A stretch of DNA of 64,000 bases, from the NCBI GenBank assembly GCA_018646625.1, contig JABGUJ010000003.1, forward strand, positions 1 to 64,000, in the 5' to 3' direction. Every line of letters begins with the position of its first letter. Position 1 is the first letter of the stretch. Below, piece after piece: positions 38,237 to 46,741 of the stretch. Source of the stretch: Candidatus Woesearchaeota archaeon (GTDB taxonomy: Archaea > Nanobdellota > Nanobdellia > Woesearchaeales > JABGUJ01). The position numbers and the translations under genes are program-made. A model generated the notes under the pieces. The model was not told the DNA's origin. It saw only the letters and a program-made list of their open reading frames with translations, and did not search any database.

Positions 38237-39097
38237 TTACGGAGTGTAAGTTTGAATTGCGTGTTCTATTGATTTTGGATCAAATCCCAGTTGTGCAAAT
38301 TTCACTTCACAGTCCCCATTAAGATATACAAACGCAGGCACACCAGGTGCATCTAAAGCCTCTGCAACCCTCCGACCATCACGCCTTTCTATGTCGTATT
38401 TAACAAAATCAACATCTCGACCATACTTTTCAATGAGAGAACTAAATTCAGCACTATCTTCCGCATGCGTACATGCAGGACACCAATCGGCAGCAACCAT
38501 TATCACCGCAGGTCTTCCCTCACTACAAAGATCGCCAAACACTTCATGACCATCTAACGCTTGTGCATTATCAGAAAACACTTTACGTCTCGCCATATCT
38601 GATGCTTGCAACAAGCTTTCCGCAATTCCACCATCGTAAGATCCCATCAACTGCGCACCCATTCTTAATGCCTTCACGGTATGACCATCCACAACATCAT
38701 GATCTGCCTGATATTGTACCAACTCAAGTAAATGTTGAACCGCTTGAAGAGAGTTATCTTGTCTGTGAGAGTCTTTTGCCATCAGCGCTAAACCCAAAAC
38801 ATGACTTTCGTCATAAGTATCAATCGCAGCAAGATAACCATCCGAGTAAAGCTTACGAATTACCTCCATCGATCTAGGATCATCTTCATTAACAACACCA
38901 CTAATAGCATCGTCTAAAGTCGATTCCAAATCAAGATCAGCACGCGTATCAGGTTCAAGCGTCCTTTCATAAAGCATAGAACTACTAGCTCCAGGTCTAT
39001 CACCTAAACAATCACCAACTTTTTGACCCGTACTCGCACAACCAGCACCTAATGCTAAAAGCAAAGCACCAGTTGTAACAATTTTTCCTAATCCCAT
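38237..39097 (-). CDS. Lipoprotein with a thioredoxin-like domain
   Basis: 286 residues. The lipobox is ALGAGC near residue 20. The middle (about 45-180) is helical with no recognised family. The C-terminal thioredoxin-like domain has VIMVAADWCPACTHAE (the CxxC redox centre), VDFVKYDIERRD and the cis-Pro segment GVPAFVYLNGD. It probably performs thiol-disulfide exchange outside the cell, perhaps for Cys-rich exported proteins such as those in this window (inference). It is the last gene of a three-gene minus-strand operon. The strong SD AGGAGGA precedes the ATG. Confidence 0.8.
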   Translation of the reverse strand: MGLGKIVTTGALLLALGAGCASTGQKVGDCLGDRPGASSSMLYERTLEPDTRADLDLESTLDDAISGVVNEDDPRSMEVIRKLYSDGYLAAIDTYDESHVLGLALMAKDSHRQDNSLQAVQHLLELVQYQADHDVVDGHTVKALRMGAQLMGSYDGGIAESLLQASDMARRKVFSDNAQALDGHEVFGDLCSEGRPAVIMVAADWCPACTHAEDSAEFSSLIEKYGRDVDFVKYDIERRDGRRVAEALDAPGVPAFVYLNGDCEVKFAQLGFDPKSIEHAIQTYTP

Positions 39098-39109
39098 TTT
39101 ATATTCCTC

Positions 39110-39859
39110 CTAAAGCCAAGTACCTGTTGGTTTTACCTCAGGTTTAACACTCTCAGGTAACACAGGCATTTCTGAACAACAATCTTGAACATATAGCACA
39201 GACGCAGCAAGTCCAGTAATCAGATCATACATACACCCTACTACTTTACCCTCAGGAGTATCAAACAATTGCACACTCGACGGATCAACACAATCATCGG
39301 ACAAAAGTTCTCTTCCCTCTTGCGGATTAAGAGCATAAAGCTGTGAAGTCATCGAAACCAGGTCACCATCTCTGAACGTAGAAACTGAGGCAACAGCTTG
39401 CTCAGCAACGCCATCTGCTTTTTTGTCAACAAAATAAGAAGATACTAAACTTTGCGGATTGTCACTATCTCGCGCAGTCACCATCAACTCAAGATCGTCA
39501 CCTTTAACTCTAATATTTAGATACATATCACCAAGATTAATATCAAGAGTACGCTCACCATCAACCAGCGTACCGTTCTTAGCAACATAATCATGAACAA
39601 ATTCAGAATACTTAGCCACAGAACCATCATTACATCTAGGTTCACCAACTTTATCAACAAACTTTTTTACTTCACCCGGACTTAGAAAATCCAAAAGACC
39701 TTCACCTTGATCTGCCACAGGCGCAACTTGCACAACAGACGCAGGATCTATCAAAGCATCCAAACTATCCATTTCTTCACCCTGCACAGGCGCTCCCAAT
39801 AATAAAACAGATAATCCTGCCGCAACTCCCAAACCTTTCAATCCATCAATTACTTTCAT
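39110..39859 (-). CDS. Exported protein of unknown function
   Basis: 249 residues with a signal peptide (GLKGLGVAAGLSVLLLGAPVQG) and no lipobox Cys. The mature part is acidic with segments such as LDINLGDMYLNIRVKGDDLE and VGCMYDLITGLAASVLYVQDCC. No family recognised. SD GGGAGGA precedes the ATG. It is 12 nt upstream of the thioredoxin-like lipoprotein gene, so the two are probably co-translated and may act together at the cell surface. Confidence 0.65.
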   Translation of the reverse strand: MKVIDGLKGLGVAAGLSVLLLGAPVQGEEMDSLDALIDPASVVQVAPVADQGEGLLDFLSPGEVKKFVDKVGEPRCNDGSVAKYSEFVHDYVAKNGTLVDGERTLDINLGDMYLNIRVKGDDLELMVTARDSDNPQSLVSSYFVDKKADGVAEQAVASVSTFRDGDLVSMTSQLYALNPQEGRELLSDDCVDPSSVQLFDTPEGKVVGCMYDLITGLAASVLYVQDCCSEMPVLPESVKPEVKPTGTWL

Positions 39860-39874
39860 TCTATTTTCCTCCCA

Positions 39875-40582
39875 TTACTTCTGATTTCTGTAAGCAATAT
39901 CTCTCATTTCTTTCAAAACATCTTTAGAATAATCACAAACAGTGATTTGATCTTTAGAAAAATCAATCTTAACTTTAGGCGGCTCATAGCCCACACCATG
40001 AAATGAAGTTTTCATCTCATAACTTAACCTAACAAGAATATCTCTACCTCTTGGACCATTAAGAGTTCCAGAATCATTTCTCTTAGCCCAATGTTCATTC
40101 TTTCCAATATCTACTCTACCTCTTTCAATCAAAGAACTAAGATAATTTCTAGATTGAGTAGAACTTTTCTGAAACAATGCACATCTACCAAGAACTTTCT
40201 TTGCAACTTCTTCAGGAACAGTTTTTACAGCAAACGGATCTTCAGGATTAATAAAATCCCTTAAACTATCTAAACTGTAGAAACTGTCAACATAAGGAGT
40301 AATATCAGTTGCCTCAACCCAACCATTATCACTTTCTTGAATAAACTTAACATGCGCTTGCTGAACTAATGAAAGATATGATTCCATGTAACCATTCCTA
40401 TAATTTAGAAACTCACCATTCTGTATAATGGTAACAGCGTTATCAAAACCTACAAAATTCTCAAGTTTTGTAAACTCATCATCAAATTCATCTAATGTTT
40501 TCTTTGACGCAGCCTTTGATGCCCTATCTGCAGGTATATCAAAAGTCTCCGTCAACATTTCCTCTAGCAATTCACAACTCAT
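39875..40582 (-). CDS. Soluble protein of unknown function
   Basis: 235 residues without signal peptide or membrane segments, moderately charged, with segments AVTIIQNGEFLNYRNGYMES, VEEATD-like acidic stretches and a C-terminal VKIDFSKDQITVCDYSKDVL. No family recognised. It is the first gene of the operon that includes the two exported proteins downstream (16-nt gap to the next). It is divergent from the AbrB-PhoU regulator, with symmetric TATA-like elements between them. TAGGTGGT serves as SD. Confidence 0.6.
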   Translation of the reverse strand: MSCELLEEMLTETFDIPADRASKAASKKTLDEFDDEFTKLENFVGFDNAVTIIQNGEFLNYRNGYMESYLSLVQQAHVKFIQESDNGWVEATDITPYVDSFYSLDSLRDFINPEDPFAVKTVPEEVAKKVLGRCALFQKSSTQSRNYLSSLIERGRVDIGKNEHWAKRNDSGTLNGPRGRDILVRLSYEMKTSFHGVGYEPPKVKIDFSKDQITVCDYSKDVLKEMRDIAYRNQK

Positions 40583-40615
40583 ATTTTACCACCTAGAGAG
40601 AAAAAGCTCAGAAAA

Positions 40616-40625
40616 GATATATACT
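40616..40625 (-). promoter_or_regulatory. TATA box of the exported-protein operon
   Basis: AGTATATATC on the minus strand lies about 38 nt before the ATG at 40582. The motif is mirrored by AGTATATATATC on the plus strand at 40673-40684. Confidence 0.45.
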
Positions 40626-40635
40626 TAATTCATAT

Positions 40636-40684
40636 AGTATATAACTAAGTATATACACATATATAATAGAAAAGTATATATATC
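40636..40684 (+). promoter_or_regulatory. Three AGTATATA repeats in the divergent promoter region
   Basis: AGTATATA occurs at 40636-40643, 40648-40655 and 40673-40680, spaced 12 and 25 nt. The last copy overlaps the likely TATA box of the AbrB-PhoU gene (ATG 40713). They could be a regulator-binding array or simply degenerate TATA sequence in AT-rich DNA. Confidence 0.35.
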
Positions 40685-40712
40685 AGACACGACTTACCAT
40701 ATACGATTTAAA

Positions 40713-41657
40713 ATGATTAGAAAGATTATACGATTAGGAACATCAACCTTAGTGACATCCCTACCGTCAAGATGGATTAAAGAACACTCCCTCAAACAAG
40801 GAGATGAAATAGTTCTAGAAGAAGAAGGTAAAAGTCTAAGAGTTAGCACAACAAAATCTGCAGAGACTGGAGCTACAGAAATAAACATAACAGATCTAGA
40901 CACAAAGCTCGTCGACAGATTCATTCGGGGAGCATACATAAAAGGATTTAGCGAAATAAGAGTAGTATTTCAAAATCAAGAAGTAAAAGAACTAAAGACA
41001 GGAAAGACACATCCAACTGTAGACATAATTCAGAAAACTGTCAACTCACTCTTAATAGGCATGGAAATCATAGAACAGAGGAACAACAGCTGTACAATCA
41101 AAGATATAACGGGTCACACAGATAATGAACTAGAAAACATTCAGAGAAGAATATTCTTATTAACACAATCAATGGGAGAAACTTGCTTAGAATTAGTAAG
41201 ATCAAAAGACAAAAACATAAGACTAAGATCAAATAAAGAGAACATATTCAGATTCACAAACTACTGTCACAGACTACTAAACATAAAAGGTCACACAGAC
41301 TACAAGAACGTTTCATTCTACTACATAATTATAGAAAAGATAAAAGAGATCGTCGACGCATATGAAGCAGTTGCAAACGACATAACTGAACTGAAAACAC
41401 AACCATCAGAAAATACAGAAAAAATTTTAGAACTAACAAACGAATGTTTAAGAACCACATATGAGTTATTCTACAAATTCTCATCAAAAAAATGTTTAGA
41501 ATTAATTAAAAAACGAAGAGAAGCATTCGACGTAGTAAACAAAGCAAAAACAGACAAAACAACAAAGAATATAGACTTCCTAATGATTGGAAGACTCACA
41601 GATATACTATTCACCACATTATACATCGCAGAAGCAAGAATAGGTATAGAATTCTAA
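40713..41657 (+). CDS. AbrB-PhoU fusion protein (archaeal phosphate-uptake regulator type)
   Basis: 314 residues. The N-terminal SpoVT/AbrB-like swapped-hairpin domain is about 1-50 (MIRKIIRLGTSTLVTSLPSR, then WIKEHSLKQGDEIVL). A helical PhoU-like domain follows (ENIQRRIFLLTQSMGETCLE, FTNYCHRLLNIKG, YYIIIEKIKEIVDAYEAVAN). In archaea this combination is annotated as a PhoU-type regulator, thought to sense phosphate status. No phosphate transporter genes are in the window. It is divergent from the exported-protein operon and may regulate it and itself (inference). The mRNA is probably leaderless. Confidence 0.8.
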   Translation: MIRKIIRLGTSTLVTSLPSRWIKEHSLKQGDEIVLEEEGKSLRVSTTKSAETGATEINITDLDTKLVDRFIRGAYIKGFSEIRVVFQNQEVKELKTGKTHPTVDIIQKTVNSLLIGMEIIEQRNNSCTIKDITGHTDNELENIQRRIFLLTQSMGETCLELVRSKDKNIRLRSNKENIFRFTNYCHRLLNIKGHTDYKNVSFYYIIIEKIKEIVDAYEAVANDITELKTQPSENTEKILELTNECLRTTYELFYKFSSKKCLELIKKRREAFDVVNKAKTDKTTKNIDFLMIGRLTDILFTTLYIAEARIGIEF

Positions 41658-41725
41658 AACACCACTGACAAGTAGTGGCAAAAGCGAAAGCTTTAAATAT
41701 AGATAGTAGAACAGATATAGGCAAG

Positions 41726-41781
41726 TTGGGTTGGAAATACAGATAAAAGAGGCGTAGCCTTATCTGCTAAAAATAACCTAA
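41726..41781 (+). promoter_or_regulatory. Structured 5' leader of the kinase-like gene
   Basis: A TATA-like CTTTAAATA lies near 41692-41700, so the leader is about 65 nt. Outer stem TTGGGTT (41726-41732) pairs with AACCTAA (41775-41781) with one G-U. Inner stem CAGATAA (41740-41746) pairs with TTATCTG (41760-41766), then an AAGA bulge and a GGC/GCC cap with loop GTA. A long folded leader is unusual here, where most genes are leaderless. It may be a regulatory element. Confidence 0.45.
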
Positions 41782-41791
41782 TTCTGAACAA

Positions 41792-43516
41792 ATGACAACA
41801 GCAATAGAAGCAGTAAGACAATATTTCGGAGGAAATTTTGATAAGATTATGTTATCATTTCTAGCTGATGCTGCAAAAGAAGAAACAAGATCATTTCCCG
41901 AAAGAAGACAAAGACTTGATCAAATTGTTCAACATTTAAGATCAAAGGAAAGAACTCCAGTTGGTGCAGTATTTATTGGAGAATCATCTGCAACTTACAC
42001 AAATAAACAAGGTTTCATTGCATATTTATCAACATCACACGGAACTTTACAAAGAGAAGTTGTCACAATCAATAAAATTCTAAGTGAACTTGAAAGAAAA
42101 AAAGGTTACCAAGTTCCAGAACGTGTTTCAGGAGCAGTTCAAACCATAGAAGAACTTTGCGAGAGGGCTAAACTACCAACCGCAAAAATTCAAAGAGAAC
42201 TCACAAGAATAAGAACTACAACTTTAGGTGCAGGAGATGCACAAAGACATGCAGCATATCAAATTACACAAGCATGCGACAGAGCTTCTAGAAGTTTTAG
42301 TGTTCCAAACATGAGCGCAGTAATTAAAGTTACAAAAGATAAAGATGACGTAAGAAGATCATACAACATACAAAGACTACTGTCAGACTACGGAGTAGGA
42401 TCTGTTCTAGAACCAAGAAGAATGTCGGAAGGTCTAGATAATCCAATAACACGATTTTTTAGCAAACTATTAGGCATAGATCGATGCTTCATCATGGACT
42501 CATTCTCTAGTGGAAATAACATGTCAGAAGTATACTACACTTTAACTCCCAGAGCAAGAGATCAAACAGTAAGAGCCATAGTCTCAGATATTGTCGATAT
42601 AAACCACAGAACAAGAGATAAAGGAAATGGAAAGCAAGAGAAAGTTAAGAGCACCATCCCCGATAAAGCATATCAAAATGATTTTGAGACAAAGTATCTT
42701 ACAACAAGACAAAGATCAAAACCAGATACACTTACCGAAAGAATTAGAGAATTTTATACAACAAATATCGCAAATCCGTTAGAGCAAGACAATGGGATCA
42801 TACATAATGATCTACACTTTGATAACATAAGAGCGAGTGCAAATGGCAGAGAACTAGATGAATACCACTTAATAGATTTTGGAATGGCAAGAATAGGACA
42901 CTTATCTTCGGATTTACACAGAGTATTCATGGCAGCGAATGTATTCAGAGATCGAAAAGAAGAAGTATACTTGAAAGAAGCTCACAACATTGCAAAAATA
43001 AGATATGGATTCCAGGATACATACGAAGCATTCAAAGAAGTATGCGAGAAAGGATTCATACATGGAGATCTAAGATACGCAATGACTTGCAATTCATGTT
43101 ACAACTCAATAGAATTACATGGAAGAGAGAAGCAAGTAGTGGCAGACACAGCATCATTTTTCTACACAAGAGCTATTAAAAGATTGGAGAAAGCTGCAGC
43201 AGAACGAAGACTAGACACAACACAAACTTCAGAGTTCATAGAAAACTTAGAAAGACAGGTTGCACGTAACCCTACACTGCACATCAGAAAATTATCAGAC
43301 CCAGATTATCACAGAATGCAGAGAGCAAATTCACACTTAGAATCAGGAAGATTAACTGTTGAAGAATACCAAAAACAAATACAATCCAATTCATTCAAAG
43401 GAACTTATGACGTGGACAGAATGAATTGGAGAATAATTGCTCCATATCTTACACAACAAGCAGAAATATCAAATAGAGTGTCAGAAATAGGTAGAGCAAT
43501 AGACAGTAAAAGATAA
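41792..43516 (+). CDS. Protein-kinase-like (APH/RIO-type) phosphotransferase with N-terminal extension
   Basis: 574 residues. The kinase-like core runs from about residue 170: AVIKVTKDK (candidate ATP-binding Lys), GIIHNDLHFDNIR (catalytic Asp and Asn, about 335-347) and HLIDFGMAR (the DFG-like metal-binding Asp, about 356-364). This matches aminoglycoside-phosphotransferase/RIO-like kinases. The N-terminal 170 residues are helical and unrecognised, as is the C-terminal 200-residue helical region. The substrate is unknown and could be protein or a small molecule. The start is ATG after a structured leader with its own promoter. Confidence 0.7.
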   Translation: MTTAIEAVRQYFGGNFDKIMLSFLADAAKEETRSFPERRQRLDQIVQHLRSKERTPVGAVFIGESSATYTNKQGFIAYLSTSHGTLQREVVTINKILSELERKKGYQVPERVSGAVQTIEELCERAKLPTAKIQRELTRIRTTTLGAGDAQRHAAYQITQACDRASRSFSVPNMSAVIKVTKDKDDVRRSYNIQRLLSDYGVGSVLEPRRMSEGLDNPITRFFSKLLGIDRCFIMDSFSSGNNMSEVYYTLTPRARDQTVRAIVSDIVDINHRTRDKGNGKQEKVKSTIPDKAYQNDFETKYLTTRQRSKPDTLTERIREFYTTNIANPLEQDNGIIHNDLHFDNIRASANGRELDEYHLIDFGMARIGHLSSDLHRVFMAANVFRDRKEEVYLKEAHNIAKIRYGFQDTYEAFKEVCEKGFIHGDLRYAMTCNSCYNSIELHGREKQVVADTASFFYTRAIKRLEKAAAERRLDTTQTSEFIENLERQVARNPTLHIRKLSDPDYHRMQRANSHLESGRLTVEEYQKQIQSNSFKGTYDVDRMNWRIIAPYLTQQAEISNRVSEIGRAIDSKR

Positions 43517-43535
43517 CTCACAAATCATATTACTT

Positions 43536-43612
43536 CGGCAAACTTCATCGAAAGATTCAAGTGATCTACATAACCCAACCCAGATCACCGTATCCAAGAT
43601 GATGTTTCGCCG
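43536..43612. terminator. Long imperfect hairpin between convergent genes
   Basis: The lower stem pairs 43536-43549 with 43598-43612 (CGGC/GCCG, AAAC/GTTT, five more pairs; one bulge and one mismatch). An internal loop separates it from the upper stem GTGATCT (43561-43567) with AGATCAC (43582-43588). A T6 run (43614-43619) follows on the plus strand. It fits a bidirectional terminator; a stable structured RNA is also possible, but no ACA box or C/D boxes are seen. Confidence 0.5.
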
Positions 43613-43617
43613 ATTTT

Positions 43618-44343
43618 TTAATTATACTTGCCACGAACATTAAAAACAAAAACTTCTTTATCCGTGTTAACACTTCTAGAAGGATCTAACACTTCAACAA
43701 TATTCCGTTCAGTAGTTACTTTATTCAATCTAGTTCCAGCACTATAACCTTTACCATACCCTTGAATAAACTTCTTTTTTTCTAATCCTCTAATCTCTTC
43801 ATAAGTTCGACCATTAGGTGATTTCAATTGCAACGCAGTCCGATACAAAGAATAAGGATTTTTGTAACTTCTAGACCTACCATCTTCAAACCCTATCCTA
43901 TAACCCAGATCACGACTATGTGGACCTCGTTCAGGAGACAAAGAATACAAGTTTAAATCAGTATATCTTCTCCTAACATTAGTTCCTATTACGCCAGGCT
44001 TGCTTTTTGCAACTTTAAGATTATCTTCATCCAAGAACCCTTTAGAACGACTCAAACTAGCACCATTCTTAGTAGAATAATAACCAAATCTATAACCCTT
44101 AAGATAATAAAACATATCAAAGTTCAAAGGATTCATTCCTTCAACATTAAGTTCCTTAAAAACTTGTAATCGATAACGCGGATGATTCATCCCATAAAGA
44201 TTCATAGTATCACCAGTCTCGGCATCTCCTACACCAGTCTGATAACCCATATCATAAAGTAAATCTTTTTCCACAGTTCCTGCAGCAAAAACACCTAAAG
44301 AAAGTACAAACACGCTTAGTAGAAGAAATCCAATAAATCTCAT
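43618..44343 (-). CDS. Exported protein with repeated Gly/Tyr motifs
   Basis: 241 residues with a signal peptide (FIGFLLLSVFVLSLGVFAAG). The mature protein is basic and contains four loosely repeated units of type GYxxGxxxG: YDMGYQTGVGDA, KGYRFGYYSTKNG, LGYRIGFEDG and QGYGKGYSAG. Such GYxxG repeats occur in some secreted or surface proteins; I recognise no specific family. The strong SD AGAGGTGATA precedes the ATG, typical of exported genes in this window. It probably has its own promoter upstream at about 44395. Confidence 0.65.
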   Translation of the reverse strand: MRFIGFLLLSVFVLSLGVFAAGTVEKDLLYDMGYQTGVGDAETGDTMNLYGMNHPRYRLQVFKELNVEGMNPLNFDMFYYLKGYRFGYYSTKNGASLSRSKGFLDEDNLKVAKSKPGVIGTNVRRRYTDLNLYSLSPERGPHSRDLGYRIGFEDGRSRSYKNPYSLYRTALQLKSPNGRTYEEIRGLEKKKFIQGYGKGYSAGTRLNKVTTERNIVEVLDPSRSVNTDKEVFVFNVRGKYN

Positions 44344-44431
44344 GAAATATCACCTCTTGATTAAGATAACCTAAAAACAGCGGTCGTACTATAAAAAGCT
44401 TTCATAAAAAAAAGAAATAAAAAAAATATTC

Positions 44432-45277
44432 TTAGCCGTCTCTCTTCAGCTTACCCGTTCTCATAGCATACTCTTCAGCTTTAGTAAAGCCCCAGATTCC
44501 TACCGGAATCAATACAACTCCACAAACTATCAAAGGTAACAGCACAGGAACAAACAATTCAGCAACGCCCGTCCCATGAATTATTGCTTCCCTCATACCT
44601 TGCAAAGTGTATGTCGCAGGACTAAACTTTGAAAACACTTGAAGCCATCCAGGTAATACGCTAATCGGATAAAAGATTCCACTAACCATAAGCAATACAG
44701 CATCAAAGATATGCACTACTTGGAAACCTTTCTCAGGAGCAATAATTGGAAATATCGCAGTCAAAGCACCAAAACCGACAAACGACAAACTTGCCAACAT
44801 CAAAACCAGCAAAGCCGAGCCAACATTCGCATTGCTAAGATCCAACTTAAGCACTAACGCCACCACTACCAACACCAAAGCAGTTCTAATTAATCCGTAC
44901 AAAACCGAAAACAGAGTCATACCCAAAATATGAACCACCCTTGAAACTGGCGCCATGAATGTATACTCGATTGTTCCTTCCCATCTTTCAATAGTCACCA
45001 AAAAGTTTGTTTCCAAGACAATCATTGACAGATATCCCCAAAGCAAACTTCCAGTTACCAGGAACAATGTTACTTCACTCACATTAATGTTCGCACTGCC
45101 AGAGAGTTTCTGCATTCCTGCACCTATGAAACCAACCGAAAGAGCTAACGCAATCGTGTACACTAACCAAACCAACTCCCACATGTAAAATCTAACATAC
45201 ATACGAAGCTGACGATAGATGAATGCGTAGCCCTTCTTAATCTCAAACCACAAATTACTTTTCTTCTTCATCTTCAT
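44432..45277 (-). CDS. ABC-2 type transporter permease
   Basis: 281 residues with six predicted transmembrane helices. It begins with a cytoplasmic amphipathic stretch (WFEIKKGYAFIYRQLRMYVR) and contains the ABC-2 hallmark before helix 5-6 (LLMVSGIFYPISVLPGWLQ, then FSPATYTLQGMREA). Together with the upstream ATPase it forms an exporter of the drug/polysaccharide/lipid type; the substrate is unknown. The start codon overlaps the ATPase gene by 4 nt, indicating translational coupling. Confidence 0.85.
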   Translation of the reverse strand: MKMKKKSNLWFEIKKGYAFIYRQLRMYVRFYMWELVWLVYTIALALSVGFIGAGMQKLSGSANINVSEVTLFLVTGSLLWGYLSMIVLETNFLVTIERWEGTIEYTFMAPVSRVVHILGMTLFSVLYGLIRTALVLVVVALVLKLDLSNANVGSALLVLMLASLSFVGFGALTAIFPIIAPEKGFQVVHIFDAVLLMVSGIFYPISVLPGWLQVFSKFSPATYTLQGMREAIIHGTGVAELFVPVLLPLIVCGVVLIPVGIWGFTKAEEYAMRTGKLKRDG

Positions 45278-46260
45278 TCCTCTTGGTCTGACAATGATTT
45301 TCCGGTCAAATGCAAGAAAACATCCTCAAGCGTTGGCTTAACGGTATTGATCTGTTCAAAATCTAAACCGTTCAATTTCTGCACAACCTTAGGCAATATT
45401 TTCTTCTTCGACTCGAAAACAACCTTCTTATCTGCCACCTTAATGTCCAAAACTCCTTCGACATCCTTCAAAGCCAAGTAGACATCCTTCAACTGTGAAG
45501 TTACGATTTCGTACTTGTCATTTTCCTGAACAAGTTTCTTCAGCTCTTCCCCAGTGCCTTCTGCCACAATCCTACCAGAGTTCATTATAGCAATTCTGTC
45601 ACAAAGTGCATCAACTTCATCCATATCATGCGAAGACAACATAAGAGTCACATCATGTTTTTTTCGTATACTACGAATAAACATCTGAACTTCTTTCTTC
45701 GATTTAGGATCTAACCCAGTAGTAGGTTCATCTAACAAAAGTAATCTAGGAGTAGTCAAGAAGCCTCGAGTTATCGCAACCTTTTGCTGCAAACCTCTAC
45801 TATACTTCTCAACCGGCTCATCGTACTTTTTCATAGGAAAACCGATCTGCTTCAAAATCGCTTTAGCTTTCTTTTCCGCATCAGCAACGTCCATCCCATA
45901 AAGACGAGCAGCATAGATCAAATTCTCTCTAGCCGAAAGTCTTTTGAAAAAAGATGCCTCTACCGAAACTCTGTTTATGAGCTTCTTCACTGCAGCTCTA
46001 GACTTGTACACGTCTTTGCCGAAAACTCTTATTTCTCCCTTATCAGGAATCAGCAAAGTCGCAATCATCCTAATCAGAGTACTTTTACCACAACCGTTGT
46101 GACCCAGTACACCGTAGGTTTCTCCTTGCTTCACATCTAGAGTGATTCCAGAGATCGCTCTAAACATCTTCTTGCTCTTCCAAGGCAACAAACTCACCTT
46201 GTGGTTCTCGTCCACGAAACTTTTGGACACGTTTTTTATCCTCAATACATTTTTTGTCAT
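45274..46260 (-). CDS. ABC-2 type transporter ATP-binding protein
   Basis: 328 residues. Walker A is GHNGCGKSTL, the signature region EKYSRGLQQKVAI replaces LSGGQ as is common in the ABC-2 exporter subfamily, Walker B is RLLLLDEPTTGLDP, and the switch His is in LSSHDMDEVDALCDRI. A C-terminal regulatory extension of about 90 residues follows (YEIVTSQLKDVYLALKDVEG). It powers the permease encoded immediately downstream. GGTGA serves as SD. Confidence 0.88.
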   Translation of the reverse strand: MTKNVLRIKNVSKSFVDENHKVSLLPWKSKKMFRAISGITLDVKQGETYGVLGHNGCGKSTLIRMIATLLIPDKGEIRVFGKDVYKSRAAVKKLINRVSVEASFFKRLSARENLIYAARLYGMDVADAEKKAKAILKQIGFPMKKYDEPVEKYSRGLQQKVAITRGFLTTPRLLLLDEPTTGLDPKSKKEVQMFIRSIRKKHDVTLMLSSHDMDEVDALCDRIAIMNSGRIVAEGTGEELKKLVQENDKYEIVTSQLKDVYLALKDVEGVLDIKVADKKVVFESKKKILPKVVQKLNGLDFEQINTVKPTLEDVFLHLTGKSLSDQEE

Positions 46261-46741
46261 TTTTTCACCAATGGATCATTTTGGCGTTGGTATGATCATG
46301 AAATCACATTTGTATAGACTCCAGTCAAGGAGCATAGAGAACCCACAACGCAGAACATAGCTTTTTCCTGGAACAGAATCACTTCAAGAAGAAATGTTGT
46401 AAACAAGAATCCGGCTTGCGCTATGGATTAAATGTTAAATGATGCCCCTGCAAGAATAATATCATAGGTCACTCTAACAAAGATAGGGCTTTCCACTTTG
46501 CATCCTTGAGTTGTTTGCTTGATTTGCATTTTTACACCTAAATAATTTTTAACAACGTTAGTATTCATTACTACTATTTATAGTTTTCTTTTTTAGTCAC
46601 TTAATGGTAACAAAGATTATGCCAAAATACCCTGAAAGTGTAAAGAAAACCCCAAAACGCATCATATTTTGTAGACACTGTAACGTGATAATCTCCAAAA
46701 CATCAATCAAATTAATATAATAGTCTGAAGTTTCAACTCTC
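46261..46741. other. 480-bp intergenic region without a convincing gene
   Basis: This is the shared upstream region of the divergent ABC transporter and the helicase fragment. No frame shows a Walker A or DEAH motif, so it does not hold the missing N-terminal half of the helicase. AATCC/GGATT near 46410-46440 can form a small hairpin and a TATA-like AATTAATATAATAG lies near 46706-46718. A 29-codon ORF from 46271 has no supporting features. An unrecognised ncRNA is possible. Confidence 0.5.

Noticed and set aside
46142-46360. 72-codon plus-strand ORF at the start of the ABC ATPase gene
   Set aside because: Mostly antisense to the ATPase N-terminus, with no promoter or SD and no recognisable motif.
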